Shown: positions 1 through 9,123 of the stretch, one piece after another
How positions within the stretch are numbered: the first letter of the stretch is position 1
Layout of the letters: every line of letters starts with the position of its first letter
NCBI GenBank assembly: GCA_938010795.1
Contig: CALLVB010000107.1
Span: 1-23,013, forward strand
From: Minisyncoccota bacterium
Lineage (GTDB): Bacteria; Patescibacteriota; Minisyncoccia; Phycocordibacterales; GCA-2747955
DNA length: 23,013 nt
Direction of reading: 5' to 3'
Position numbers and translations under genes: made by a program
Notes under the pieces: model-generated
Told to the model about the DNA's origin: nothing
What the model saw: only the letters and a program-made list of their open reading frames with translations
The model's database searches: none

Positions 1-1308
1 CACGAAATGGGCAAATGTTGCCGTGTTTGCAACGGTAATATAAAAAGAAACAGAACCATGAAGCTGGCGACATTTGGAGGTCACGTGACTATCTGCCCTC
101 CGTCATGGTTGTAAAAAACGAAAAGAAAAGGAAAGGAAGCTTTGGCCCTGGATAATTGACAGGAGGGTGTACATGCGATTCGTCTAGCTGGCTTCCTGTT
201 CTTTGACCAAGTATTACTTCTGGGATCATATGTTGTTTCTTTTTGGATGGCTTGCAGAATGAGAGGAAATATACATAGCCAATAAATACCTTTTCTTCTA
301 GTAAGAATAACAACCCATCCCCGGAAAGATGCTCATACTATTGCCAACGACCAAAAATGTCTTGCTAACAGTATGAAACTAACTCGAAAATTGTGGCCAG
401 TCAGATATATATTCCAGAGTATTTTGGTTTGTTTTAAGTTCCGGTGTACTCAGACTACGCTCCATATACGGTAGGTGGCTCATTATTAAAAATAAAAGAA
501 ATCCGAATTGCATTCATATTTAATTTATCCACTTTTTTGTATGGTGAAAATGGGCTTCACAAAGTTCACATGCTGTCGATTATTAAACTTCGTAACTGTT
601 TTGCAGAGCTCCCTTTCCCTTGCATTCTATAAAACCCGCGTGACGCCCGCCTTATATTCGAGTAACGACATGTGGTAAATCATATATATACATATTTATT
701 GCACATCACTAAACGGCATTTTGAATGTTATTACTAAAGCTACTGTGTGGCAAAGTGTATACCGAAGAGCGAGTATAGGGTTAGGGTGTCTTTCATACCT
801 TGGCAATGCTTTCTTTATCTAAGTTGTATGTGATTGTGCTCATCACCCCATAGATAGTGTACTTATCATATGATCTTTAATTACGGCGCACCTGTTCTTA
901 CTTCAAGCAATGAGTGTGTCCCTTGTGGATCCATTAAGAATTTAAGACCAGCTCTTCAACAATAGCATTGTGGTTCACAAATCTACAATTTAGCGCTGAG
1001 GGATTTGTCATAACAAAACTAGTTATAAATGTTGTTTTAATACTCTGAGCACATAACACTCCTCACTCCGGCCAAGCAAAGGCTGTGACTCGTCCAGGAA
1101 TAAATCTATTGATTTTCGGCATTACTCAAAACTTAGGGTGCCACTTGAGACGTGTACGCTATACGGTCTAGACTCTACAATACATCTTTGTATGCATTGC
1201 GCGGTCAGCCTTTCCCGCTTCCAAGCTCGTCCTGCATGCGTATATGTCTTGTGTCGGACCTGTGACGAGTAGTCTTTACGACCACACAACCGTTCTCAAT
1301 TGGCTTTC
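1..1308. other. Intergenic spacer, no gene recognised
   Basis: No open frame here has family resemblance or splice support. The stretch is AT-rich. It probably contains the 3' untranslated region of the ankyrin/SOCS-box gene, which ends at 1309 on the minus strand. I see nothing else that can be named. Confidence 0.5.
1036..1041 (-). terminator. Candidate poly(A) signal (ATTAAA) for the ankyrin/SOCS-box gene
   Basis: The minus strand reads ATTAAA about 270 bases downstream of the stop codon at 1309-1311. ATTAAA is the commonest variant of the animal AATAAA signal. A canonical AATAAA on the minus strand lies further off at 695-700. Which one is used cannot be told from sequence. Confidence 0.3.
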
Positions 1309-2655
1309 CTATCGTAAGAAAAGGTCCATGTCGTAGAGCAAATATCGGCCCAAGGATGTTGGAAGACCTAGCTGTGGAACCTTAAGAAATAGGTTGCCGT
1401 GCCGGTCTAGTTTTAGGATGTAGCTACGGATGGTGTCTCTGCAAAAGTCTCGTAGACTCCAGGAGTGTAGCATACAGGGCGCAAGGCGATTGTTGAGTTT
1501 ATATATTTGATTCCCGGTGTCCATGCAGAAAAACTTCATGTTGTAGCCTGCAGCGTGTAGCCAAAGGTACAAGTCCGTAGGTATGTATAGGGGGACATCT
1601 CCTTCGAAGAAAGAAATAGAGCGATTGATTTGTGATCCGGACTGACACAGAAGCTTCAGAATGGCCCTCTCTGGTCGTGAAAGGTGGGGCAAGCTGGTGT
1701 GACATATGCGCCCGGAGGTGTGGGAAACCCATGTTCGGATGCTCAAACTGATGGGATCCCAGCAGTGGCCTAGGATATAATACCCCAGTGCGATTGCATC
1801 GGAGCTGCTGGCAGCATTCACATCTACACCGCCTCGGAGGAGGTCCTTCACGCACCCATAATCAGCTGGTTGTCTTAGAGCATACATCAAGGCATTTTTT
1901 TTCATGTGATCGTGGGCATTTATGTCTGCACCGTTTTTTATCAACAGCCTCAGGCATCCATGTTTGTTCCGCGCAGCTGCAAGGGTGAGGGCTGTCCTTC
2001 CCCATCGGTCACGTTGGTTTATGTCCGCACCGGCTTTTAACAAGGTAGTCGCACAACCTATATGGCCGTTCTCAGCCGAAAGCATGAGGGGTGATCTCCC
2101 TTCTACCTCACTTGCCAGGTTAACACACGCTCCGTTTGCCAGCAAAAGATCCATCATATGATACTGAGCCTTTAAAGTCGCTATTCCAAGGATAGTATCT
2201 CCATTTCCGTTGAAACCCTCGACGTCCGCACCAGAGTTCAATAACACCACAGCAGAGCTGACGCGGTTATTCTGGACAGCATAGCACAAAGCTGTATTGC
2301 TTCTCCTGTCCCGTTTGTCGACACAAGCACCAGACTCAAGGAGCGCATACAAGCAGGCGGGCCTATCCCCTTTTATTGTAGTATGCATCAGAGCTGTCAT
2401 TCCGAGTCGGTCTACCGAGTTGACAGATGCCCCAGCTTTGATGAGACGTTTTAAGCAATGCACATGCCCGCCCATACCTGCGTACATTACTGCAGTCCAC
2501 TTAGTGTCAAGTTCTCGCTCTTGGATGTCGCAGGTACCTGTGCTTAATAGTTTCTCCAAAACACACATATCTCCCATAAAGCTCGCCTCCATCAAGGGGC
2601 TCATTTGTCGTTCCTCTGCAAAATCCAAGCCAGTCTCACATCTGTATCTTGTCAT
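1309..2655 (-). CDS. Ankyrin repeat and SOCS-box (ASB-like) protein, single exon, 448 aa
   Basis: Proteins of this design are substrate adaptors of Cullin-5 ubiquitin ligases: the ankyrin repeats bind the target and the SOCS box binds Elongin B/C and Cullin-5. Seen here: about eight ankyrin repeats fill residues 18 to roughly 285, with typical TALxxAxxxG, LLxxGAxVN and LLKAGADINxRD signatures. A less repetitive linker follows. The C-terminus has a BC box starting SLRDFC, fitting SLxxxCxxxI (S400, L401, C405, I409), and then LGLPTSLGRYLLYD from residue 429, a Cul5-box-like segment that ends almost at the C-terminus, as in ASB proteins. The Cul5 box reads LGLP where LPxP is usual. The first true ATG is at 2655, with A at -3. 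The 448-residue frame has no intron. I cannot tell which vertebrate ASB subtype is closest. Family and SOCS box are secure; the substrate is unknown. Confidence 0.9.
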   Translation of the reverse strand: MTRYRCETGLDFAEERQMSPLMEASFMGDMCVLEKLLSTGTCDIQERELDTKWTAVMYAGMGGHVHCLKRLIKAGASVNSVDRLGMTALMHTTIKGDRPACLYALLESGACVDKRDRRSNTALCYAVQNNRVSSAVVLLNSGADVEGFNGNGDTILGIATLKAQYHMMDLLLANGACVNLASEVEGRSPLMLSAENGHIGCATTLLKAGADINQRDRWGRTALTLAAARNKHGCLRLLIKNGADINAHDHMKKNALMYALRQPADYGCVKDLLRGGVDVNAASSSDAIALGYYILGHCWDPISLSIRTWVSHTSGRICHTSLPHLSRPERAILKLLCQSGSQINRSISFFEGDVPLYIPTDLYLWLHAAGYNMKFFCMDTGNQIYKLNNRLAPCMLHSWSLRDFCRDTIRSYILKLDRHGNLFLKVPQLGLPTSLGRYLLYDMDLFLR

Positions 2656-2791
2656 GATCAAAGCCCTTTGACGAGTTACCTATGGTCCAAGAGTTTTATC
2701 TTGGCTATGGTCACAGACTTATAGACTATAGAATGTACCGTATACCGGTACCGGTAATTGCATACCCACACGGGGATACCCCTGGACAAAT

Positions 2792-2803
2792 TGCGCAGGC
2801 GCA
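2792..2803. promoter_or_regulatory. NRF-1-like site upstream of the ASB-like gene
   Basis: TGCGCAGGCGCA differs by one base from the NRF-1 consensus YGCGCAYGCGCR. It lies about 140 bases upstream of the ATG at 2655, where a CpG-type animal promoter would sit. Binding is inferred. Confidence 0.4.
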
Positions 2804-4169
2804 GACTTCACTCAACCACGTCCTGCTGGCACGTACAAAGGCAAGTTTAGCTGGACGTCCATTGCCCTATACGGTAGAGCTTCTAGCCGATTCACTTTTC
2901 ATCCGGACCATGCGTTTAACTTGTTTCGGATAACAGTTAACTGACAAACTGTTTTCTATCCAATTAACTGATTCATACTAAAATGTAAAAACATTTAAAG
3001 GGAGTTCGCATGTAAGTGTAAAAACAGATGATTGGACATAAACATACACAGTTACGTCATCATCCTGTTTACTCACTGCTGCATCTGCATCTAAAATGCA
3101 TGCTGTTCTGGAAGTCATGCTTAAATCTTTTTTAAGCTAAAAACCAAAACCTTTGCAGTTTACATTTGGTCCATTTATTGGAATCAAAATCAGCTATCGG
3201 GGTGAAAAGGGTTTCAGTTAAACGTTTAACCAATGAAGCTGTTCGGCTAGAAGCTAAATTTCTGGTCTGTGTTGACCCTCCGTCAACATTTTTGGGACCT
3301 TTTTGGGACTGATATCCTGTGCCTATCCATGGGTTATTATTTGGTATCCAAACATTTTGTTCAAACTTGAAATTTCTCTCCATCAATGGGAGTTTTATTA
3401 TTTTTACCGCGCACAATGCATACTTTTACGTATTTTGAAAACAAAACACTGTCAAAGTTATTATTTATAATGGCAAACACAAATTAAAACTTTTACTTCC
3501 CCACCATAGATATACCAGATGTGGTCTTTTCGACAGATTCGACACGTGGTACTTCACGACTATCGGTACCGGTGGGCAACCGGTCTTTCTTAGGTAGCTA
3601 GCTCTTAGGCTTTTCGCCGTGCTGACGGAAGATGCTATCCAGTCTCCGCGCGATTGCCACACCACCAAGGACATACAGGTAAGCAGTTCATTCTTCTCAA
3701 ACTTGCCATGAAGAGCAAATACAATCTATAGGCGACCTTCTCGACTGACATGTGTTCATATCTCATCTGATTCTTTGACTCGAAGAACAAGATTTCAATG
3801 TGGTTTTAATTGTTTTATAATTATTTCCTGGCCAAATGGCCATAAACAACTGGCAAGAGGCTACACCGCTACACCAGTACCAGTGGTTTTCCGCAATGTT
3901 TTGACCTAGGCTAGTGAAGGTCACCGCACTTAGCATGCTTTTAGTTTTTACTTATTACGAGGATAGCGAATCGGAAAAATTGGAATTGAAAGTAGCGCAT
4001 GGTTGGTTAGTTGTACCGGTGTTTGAACTCTCTCTACATATTGGTGCGTCAACGACATAGATATAGATATATCTATAATATAAACCATTCTATCCATCAA
4101 CATGCTATTCTTTTCGGAACTGGTCATCGGTTTGACATGGCCGGGTAGAGAGTTGTGTTGTATTTCCAT
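2804..4169. other. Intergenic spacer, no gene recognised
   Basis: The open frames here are short and resemble no family I know. ACCGGT palindromes occur at 3568, 3579 and 4015. No RNA gene or element could be supported. Confidence 0.4.
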
Positions 4170-4457
4170 TCAGCGGTAACGGTACAAGGTATTTCGCTCA
4201 GAACTGGTTCGAAACCCTGTGCCAAACCATTGACAGTTTAACACCCCTCCCCCCTCCGTATCCCGCGGGAGAGTTATTTTTCCCCGATTCAGATGGTCAA
4301 AACAGTCCTGTGGCTCAACGCTCAGGGTTTCCGAATTCTCCACTGAGACGGGAGCATAGCCTAACTCTAGTTCTGTGGACGGGAGTCGTAAAGGTGCAAT
4401 TACATTGCCAACAAGTGACGCGGCGGCAGGCCCGCCTAACATGGCAGATTTATTCAT
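4170..4457 (-). CDS. Weak coding candidate, 95 codons, unknown
   Basis: The minus strand is open from a real ATG at 4457 to a stop at 4170-4172. The first 60 residues are compositionally protein-like (Ala/Pro/Leu/Glu, few rare residues), and the region is more GC-rich than its surroundings. It could be a first coding exon or chance. No domain, convincing splice site or neighbour supports it. Confidence 0.15.
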   Translation of the reverse strand: MNKSAMLGGPAAASLVGNVIAPLRLPSTELELGYAPVSVENSETLSVEPQDCFDHLNRGKITLPRDTEGGGVLNCQWFGTGFRTSSERNTLYRYR

Positions 4458-4662
4458 GACAGCTGCACAACGTCATCGTGGGTGACCTGCCTTGATTTGG
4501 TGGAGGAATAGTGCTCGTGCTCTCAGAAATAGTGCCCTGGGTCACACTTGGCAAGTCTCTTGCTCAATCAAGCAATGTCCAATTCTTTGTAAGAACACAA
4601 GCAGTATTCCTTTCCTGCCCTCATAAATCATGTACAAATTCTTCACCCGAATTTTGATCCAA

Positions 4663-4696
4663 CCACAGACCTCCAGTACTACATGGATGTCTATGG
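4663..4696. mobile_element. Miniature palindromic insert, copy 1 (34 bp)
   Basis: The insert begins CCACAGAC and ends GTCTATGG, and the two halves are imperfect inverted repeats. It is flanked by a perfect 6-bp direct repeat, ATCCAA, at 4657-4662 and 4697-4702, as expected of a target-site duplication. Its reverse complement matches the 38-bp insert at 21550-21587 except for a 4-bp length difference in the centre. Confidence 0.7.
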
Positions 4697-4730
4697 ATCC
4701 AACGATTGTCCAAGAGAAAAAGATAGGCCA

Positions 4731-4812
<82 letters not shown>

Positions 4813-5159
4813 CCACAGATACGGACGGCACGGACGGCACTAAGGTCAAAGAAAACTGCCAAGGTGAATAAATGTCGGTGGTAATTGTGATTGTCAAACG
4901 AACATACTTGTAAGACAAATACCTGCCACAGAGATGTGTATGTCACTTCACAGGTTCTCACAATATACTTAATATGTTCCATAGATAAACATAATGAGTT
5001 GAAGTCAAGGAAGGGCTTGCGCTCTTTTGATAATAATATAAAAAATTAAGAACTAGGAGATGGGACGTCGGCTGTAGGTATAGATATTTAATCAAAGTCA
5101 TAGATCTACTAATGGGATTTAGTATTCAATTCACACATCTGGAGTGACTTAAGATCGGA

Positions 5160-6540
5160 CTACTTGACTGCTCTCGACAGCCAAAGGGCCCGTGTCAAGA
5201 GGTTGCCTAGTAAAACTCTTGTAAATAGAACGCACGTGTGTACCTCGTTGGCCCGTATACTCGCTCTTTCGGTCTTTCCCTTTGCTACAGCTAATCCAGC
5301 TGATACAACGACATGGATAAAATACTTTGCTTATTCAACGTCATTGAGCTGATACCAAACAACGACATGGATAAAATACAAAAGCAAACTTACCCATTGC
5401 TACCCAATAGTACCCACCCACCCACAGCTATGTACAATGTTTCTCTCTTGGGTAGAATTAGCCAAGGCTATGGGAAAGGACTTCAAAGGAGTATTATCCA
5501 AGTTCTTTTGAATGAATACGGTAATATGACTTCTAACATCATATGCCTGTACTGGAACCCCACGAAAAACCCTTTGTCTGGCTATTCTCATAGTACTGTG
5601 TCACTGATCGATCTCCGGTCTTCCCTCACATATAACCTGGATAACTTAAAATTAAATTTATCAACTCGATTAATCGGAGGTGATAAGCTGATAACAGATA
5701 TCGTTGCGTTGCTAATCACAGGCAGTGTCACTAAAGACTGCAGTGAATCTATATGTGTGCCTGGGGAAAATAAAGAAATAAAGTTAGAACATTAGATTCT
5801 CAAGCCCGAAGTGACATTTCGACCGAGATAGCCTGTCGGGGGTCAAAGATTGCGAACAGAAAAAAAAAATTGTGCTGGCTGGCTACGTTAATGGATACGG
5901 TTAGATCTGGTGGGTATGAGAAAGCGGTTAATGTCAGAAATTGTTGATATTCCCAAAGTACCATGGTGACATATTGGTGATCCACATGTCTTACATGTGT
6001 TATCGCCAGGCAACTGGCGAAACCGCAACAAAGTTTCTTTTGTCGGTGCAGAATGTGGCCAACTTGGAAATAATTCTCACATTACCATGCAGCTGAACAC
6101 GTGGCTAACAAATGCTAACCGTGTGCATATTATATATGATATTACATGCTCATTGGGCCAACGAAACCACAATCGCTGCGGAATAGCATATTTCGGTCAT
6201 CAAAATTGGGCCCTACGAAAGCTCTTACGTGCTTGCTCCTCCGGCCAAAGAGGTCGCCTAGTTATACATATAGTCGTAAATAATATAGAACGCACGTGTG
6301 TACCTCGTTGGTTGGACCCCTGTCCAATGCAGAGCTCGCATTGTCTCGTTTCAATAATAACGATTTCAAACCTTTTAACCGAGCTCTCTCAGTCAAGTCC
6401 TATTCAATGATGTGGATATACCGGTACCAGTATTAACCATTGGCCCTACTAAAAAATTATATGGGACGAATAAAAAGACTTTTAATTAATTATCGTAGCT
6501 TTTGGAGTGCCCTACGCAACGACATGGATAAAAACAATAT
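5160..6540. repeat. Region of diverged, dispersed direct repeats
   Basis: A perfect 26-base match occurs at 5226-5251 and 6286-6311, embedded in weaker similarity (a shared AGAGGT-GCCTAGT block about 20-35 bases upstream of each). A 17-base sequence, CAACGACATGGATAAAA, occurs three times: 5306-5322, 5360-5376 and 6517-6533. The repeats keep roughly the same order at about 1.06-1.2 kb offset, suggesting an old segmental duplication or two copies of a decayed transposable element. No transposase, reverse transcriptase or terminal repeat was recognised. Confidence 0.6.
5313..5795 (+). CDS. Open frame of 160 codons, unknown, doubtful
   Basis: The frame opens at an ATG inside the repeated CAACGACATGGATAAAA sequence and stays open for 160 codons. 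The product is Asn/Ser/Leu-rich with no domain or membrane segment I recognise. A frame of this length can arise by chance in a window this size. Its overlap with diverged repeats makes a repeat-derived or non-coding origin at least as likely as a gene. Confidence 0.15.
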   Translation: MDKILCLFNVIELIPNNDMDKIQKQTYPLLPNSTHPPTAMYNVSLLGRISQGYGKGLQRSIIQVLLNEYGNMTSNIICLYWNPTKNPLSGYSHSTVSLIDLRSSLTYNLDNLKLNLSTRLIGGDKLITDIVALLITGSVTKDCSESICVPGENKEIKLEH

Positions 6541-6890
6541 ATTCCAATGCCATTGGTCCCACGAGATTAATCATATCACGAATTTACAAGTTTGTAACAG
6601 AAAAGTGCCAGCCTCAAACCCAGAACCCTTGGCCTTTTCTCTTCAAAGGGGATGCAAGCGAGCACCCCACAGAATAGCCATGCCTCTCGTTTCATCCACT
6701 CTGTCAACGTCCTAGATAAAGGACATATTTGTGGTTGAGTGGCTTATTTTCACTTCCAGACAACTTGATACTCTGCAGTCAAGAGGTCGTGTTTTACTTT
6801 ACGAAATAATCTCACTGAATTATTGCCTGTCAAGGAAACTACAAAGTCCTTGTTTTGATACGAGTGACATGGTATGAGCTGCTCTTTGCA
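5810..6890. other. Gene-free stretch apart from diverged repeats
   Basis: Only short open frames without family resemblance. The repeat copies at 6286-6311 and 6517-6533 fall inside. Nothing else could be supported. Confidence 0.35.
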
Positions 6891-7130
6891 GCTGTGTGTG
6901 GGGCGTGTGCGGACAGGAAGGCATAAATATCTTTATCTCCCAAATAGATCTACAACTTGTTTTTTTTAATCCTAACGGAATGTTTGAGCGCCGGACAAGC
7001 GTTACCCACTTGCACAATATGATGAATTCCCATGGTTTTTATCTCGGGGGTATTTCCGCCATGCAATGTCTAAATTCATTGTCATTTGATGAAGGACAAA
7101 TACAAAGTGCAAAACGCAGAATAATGGCAA

Positions 7131-7454
7131 ATGGCAAATTTGCATCCAATAATACAGACTTACTTTAGGCAAATAGAAGCTGGTAGAAGGGGTAGTCTTT
7201 TCGACCACCCCGATTTGGGAGTTTTCTTAGGCATGTTCATTGACAAATTGTCATCCAAGGAATGCGATTTGAAGAAAATGGGTTTCAAAATTTTCTTCGA
7301 ATATGAGCTTGACGAAATCAAAAAACAAGTGGACTTCCGCTTCGAAGCTGAACATTGGGGAATAACTTGGGTATTCCATCGACGACTGAAGACAAAAGAG
7401 CAAGTCCGTGCGCTGTGGGAGAAAATAGAGCATTTGGCCGGTACCGGTAATTGA
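7131..7454 (+). CDS. Possible terminal exon or small gene, unknown protein
   Basis: The frame is open from an ATG at 7131 to TGA at 7452-7454, with unusually protein-like composition: alternating charged and hydrophobic residues, several Trp and Phe, and amphipathic helix-like runs such as LDEIKKQVDFRFEAE and KEQVRALWEKIEHLAG. An alternative reading starts at a splice acceptor: TTACTTTAG ends at 7168, and the exon from 7169 continues the same frame in phase 2. A poly(A)-type AATAAA lies at 7610-7615. I do not recognise the family and found no convincing upstream exon. It could be a real last exon, a short gene or a gene relic. Confidence 0.4.
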   Translation: MANLHPIIQTYFRQIEAGRRGSLFDHPDLGVFLGMFIDKLSSKECDLKKMGFKIFFEYELDEIKKQVDFRFEAEHWGITWVFHRRLKTKEQVRALWEKIEHLAGTGN

Positions 7455-7609
7455 ACTCATCTCAATTGTGTGTATAATGCCTTATGTGCACGACGGTAAA
7501 AAAAAAAAAAACGGGAGAGACGACGTTACGTTCGTTATTGGAGGGTGGCCTCCTCTTACGAGAATGGATTATGTGCACACATATATGGTATCGGTACCTG
7601 TATGATGTA

Positions 7610-7615
7610 AATAAA
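7610..7615 (+). terminator. Candidate poly(A) signal
   Basis: AATAAA about 155 bases after the stop at 7452-7454. It supports that frame being a 3' exon, but the hexamer is common in AT-rich DNA. Confidence 0.3.
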
Positions 7616-8573
7616 ATCTCGGGCGAGAATATTGGCTTGCGGGTTGATGTGATAGATCCAGATGTAGATCGATCTATCTGGGATGTATCTGATTCAAGCC
7701 AAGTTCATATACCAGAAACTTGCATACCACTTTCATATAAATTTCATAACACTTTCACATTATTTCATACTTTGAGTCTGGTCAGTTGTACGGTATCTCT
7801 CAAAAAGTGAGAGAACTGAGGATGGAGAAAAATGTATGCCAATTTATTCTTACCTAAAACGCGCGAACCATTTTCGATGTGCGTCAAAAGCACCAAAATT
7901 CATAACGCCTGCCTAAGCAATGAAGTCCAAAGCTAAAAGAGCTAAATTGACAGACATGTACCGGTCGGTACTGGTAAAGCAAAACTGTCTATAATACAAA
8001 ACATATACACTTCTCTCGGAGGGTCCAACCGATGAATGACTACCTACTAGTAGACGTTCACCTTTCTTTTTATTCCATAAGCTCTCGTGCACCTACAAAC
8101 CTCAATAGGCTCGGAAAGGGATAACATAATATTTTTATAGATCTATCAGTTATTTGTGGATCTAAATGATCGCTATAAAGTGGGGATTGTGATGCTGGAA
8201 TGCCGGTTTTGCCAACATCCTTTATCTTAGACATTGCACATTTTAGACATTTGTCTTTCAGATGTTTCAGCTTAGACATTGACTCGCGAGTTCATCTTTA
8301 AGGCACTTATTGTCACGATGAAATGCACGGTTGAAATGCCGTCCTCCTTTTAGCAAACTTAATTTGTTTTATTGTCTTTCCTGCATTCAAACCTTTTTTC
8401 GGCCCAGGCTTAAATGAAGTTAGCTACGGGTTCATGGCTAACTATCGGACGCATTTTTGCTAGCTATGTTCGTTTATTTCGTACACACATATCGTTTTGT
8501 TAGGTCGATATTTGCAACGAACTTATAAAGTGACTCTTTCATGTATTTTTTGTTTTTGTTTTTTTGATTTTAG
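7616..8573. other. Upstream region/5' intron of the LEDGF-like gene
   Basis: No coding sequence recognised. It should hold the promoter and a non-coding first exon of the gene that begins coding at 8597, since a strong acceptor at 8572-8573 implies a spliced 5' untranslated region. An ACCGGT palindrome lies at 7960, and a short inverted repeat (AGTTAGC/GCTAACT) near 8417-8443. Confidence 0.4.
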
Positions 8574-8596
8574 GATAACCATTTAACAAGAAGAGC
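8574..8596 (+). other. 5' untranslated part of the first coding exon, after a splice acceptor
   Basis: A T-rich tract ending GATTTTAG at 8573 is an excellent 3' splice site and lies 23 bases before the ATG. So at least one non-coding 5' exon lies upstream; its donor could not be placed with confidence. Confidence 0.55.
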
Positions 8597-9123
8597 ATGA
8601 CTGACCCAAAACTTTTAACACCGGGATTCCGTATCTTCGCGAAAATGAAAGGCTATGAATGGCCAGCACGGGTATGACATCTTCTGTCTTCTGCGACGAG
8701 CAAACAAAACGATTCTTTTGCTCACGAAAGTCTTGGGAAAGGGTCGAGCACTGCCACAGATTTAAACTACTTATTATGTACTTAAATTGGCGATCATTAC
8801 AGATAGACGAGCTTCAGGAGGGTCAGCATTGTCCGCATGGCAAGTTCCCGATTTACTTCTATGGTATTCATGAAAGGTATGCGAAGCTCTTCCACTGTTT
8901 TATTCTGTGTGATGGACGAATATGTATGTTGGATACACGTCTAAATATGGCCCTTATAATACTGACTGTCATACGGGCATTTTGCAGGGCATGCTTGGAT
9001 GCTAAGAAAGTGTGGGAGTATGAACCCAACAAAGAAATATTTGGTACAGGACAGACAAATGAAAGTTTCAACGAAGGCCTGTGGGAAATCGAAAACAACC
9101 CTCACGTAAACTTTATTGGCGCT
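8597..9123 (+). other. PWWP domain exons of the LEDGF-like gene
   Basis: Three exons (25 codons; 24 codons plus 2 bases; 136 bases) encode the domain. Aligned to human LEDGF from memory, the aromatic methyl-lysine cage residues M15, W21 and F44 correspond to M17, W22 and F44 here. The signature is one residue shorter: GYEWPAR where vertebrates have GYPHWPAR. Confidence 0.9.

Noticed and set aside
777..786. Telomere-like AGGGTTAGGG
   Set aside because: Less than two units and isolated; expected by chance.
1499..2671. Other open frames on both strands across the ankyrin gene
   Set aside because: Shadows of the ASB-like gene: they have no ankyrin pattern and their borders follow its codon structure.
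4205..4220. GGTTCGAAACC, resembling a tRNA B box
   Set aside because: No cloverleaf, A box or acceptor stem could be built around it.
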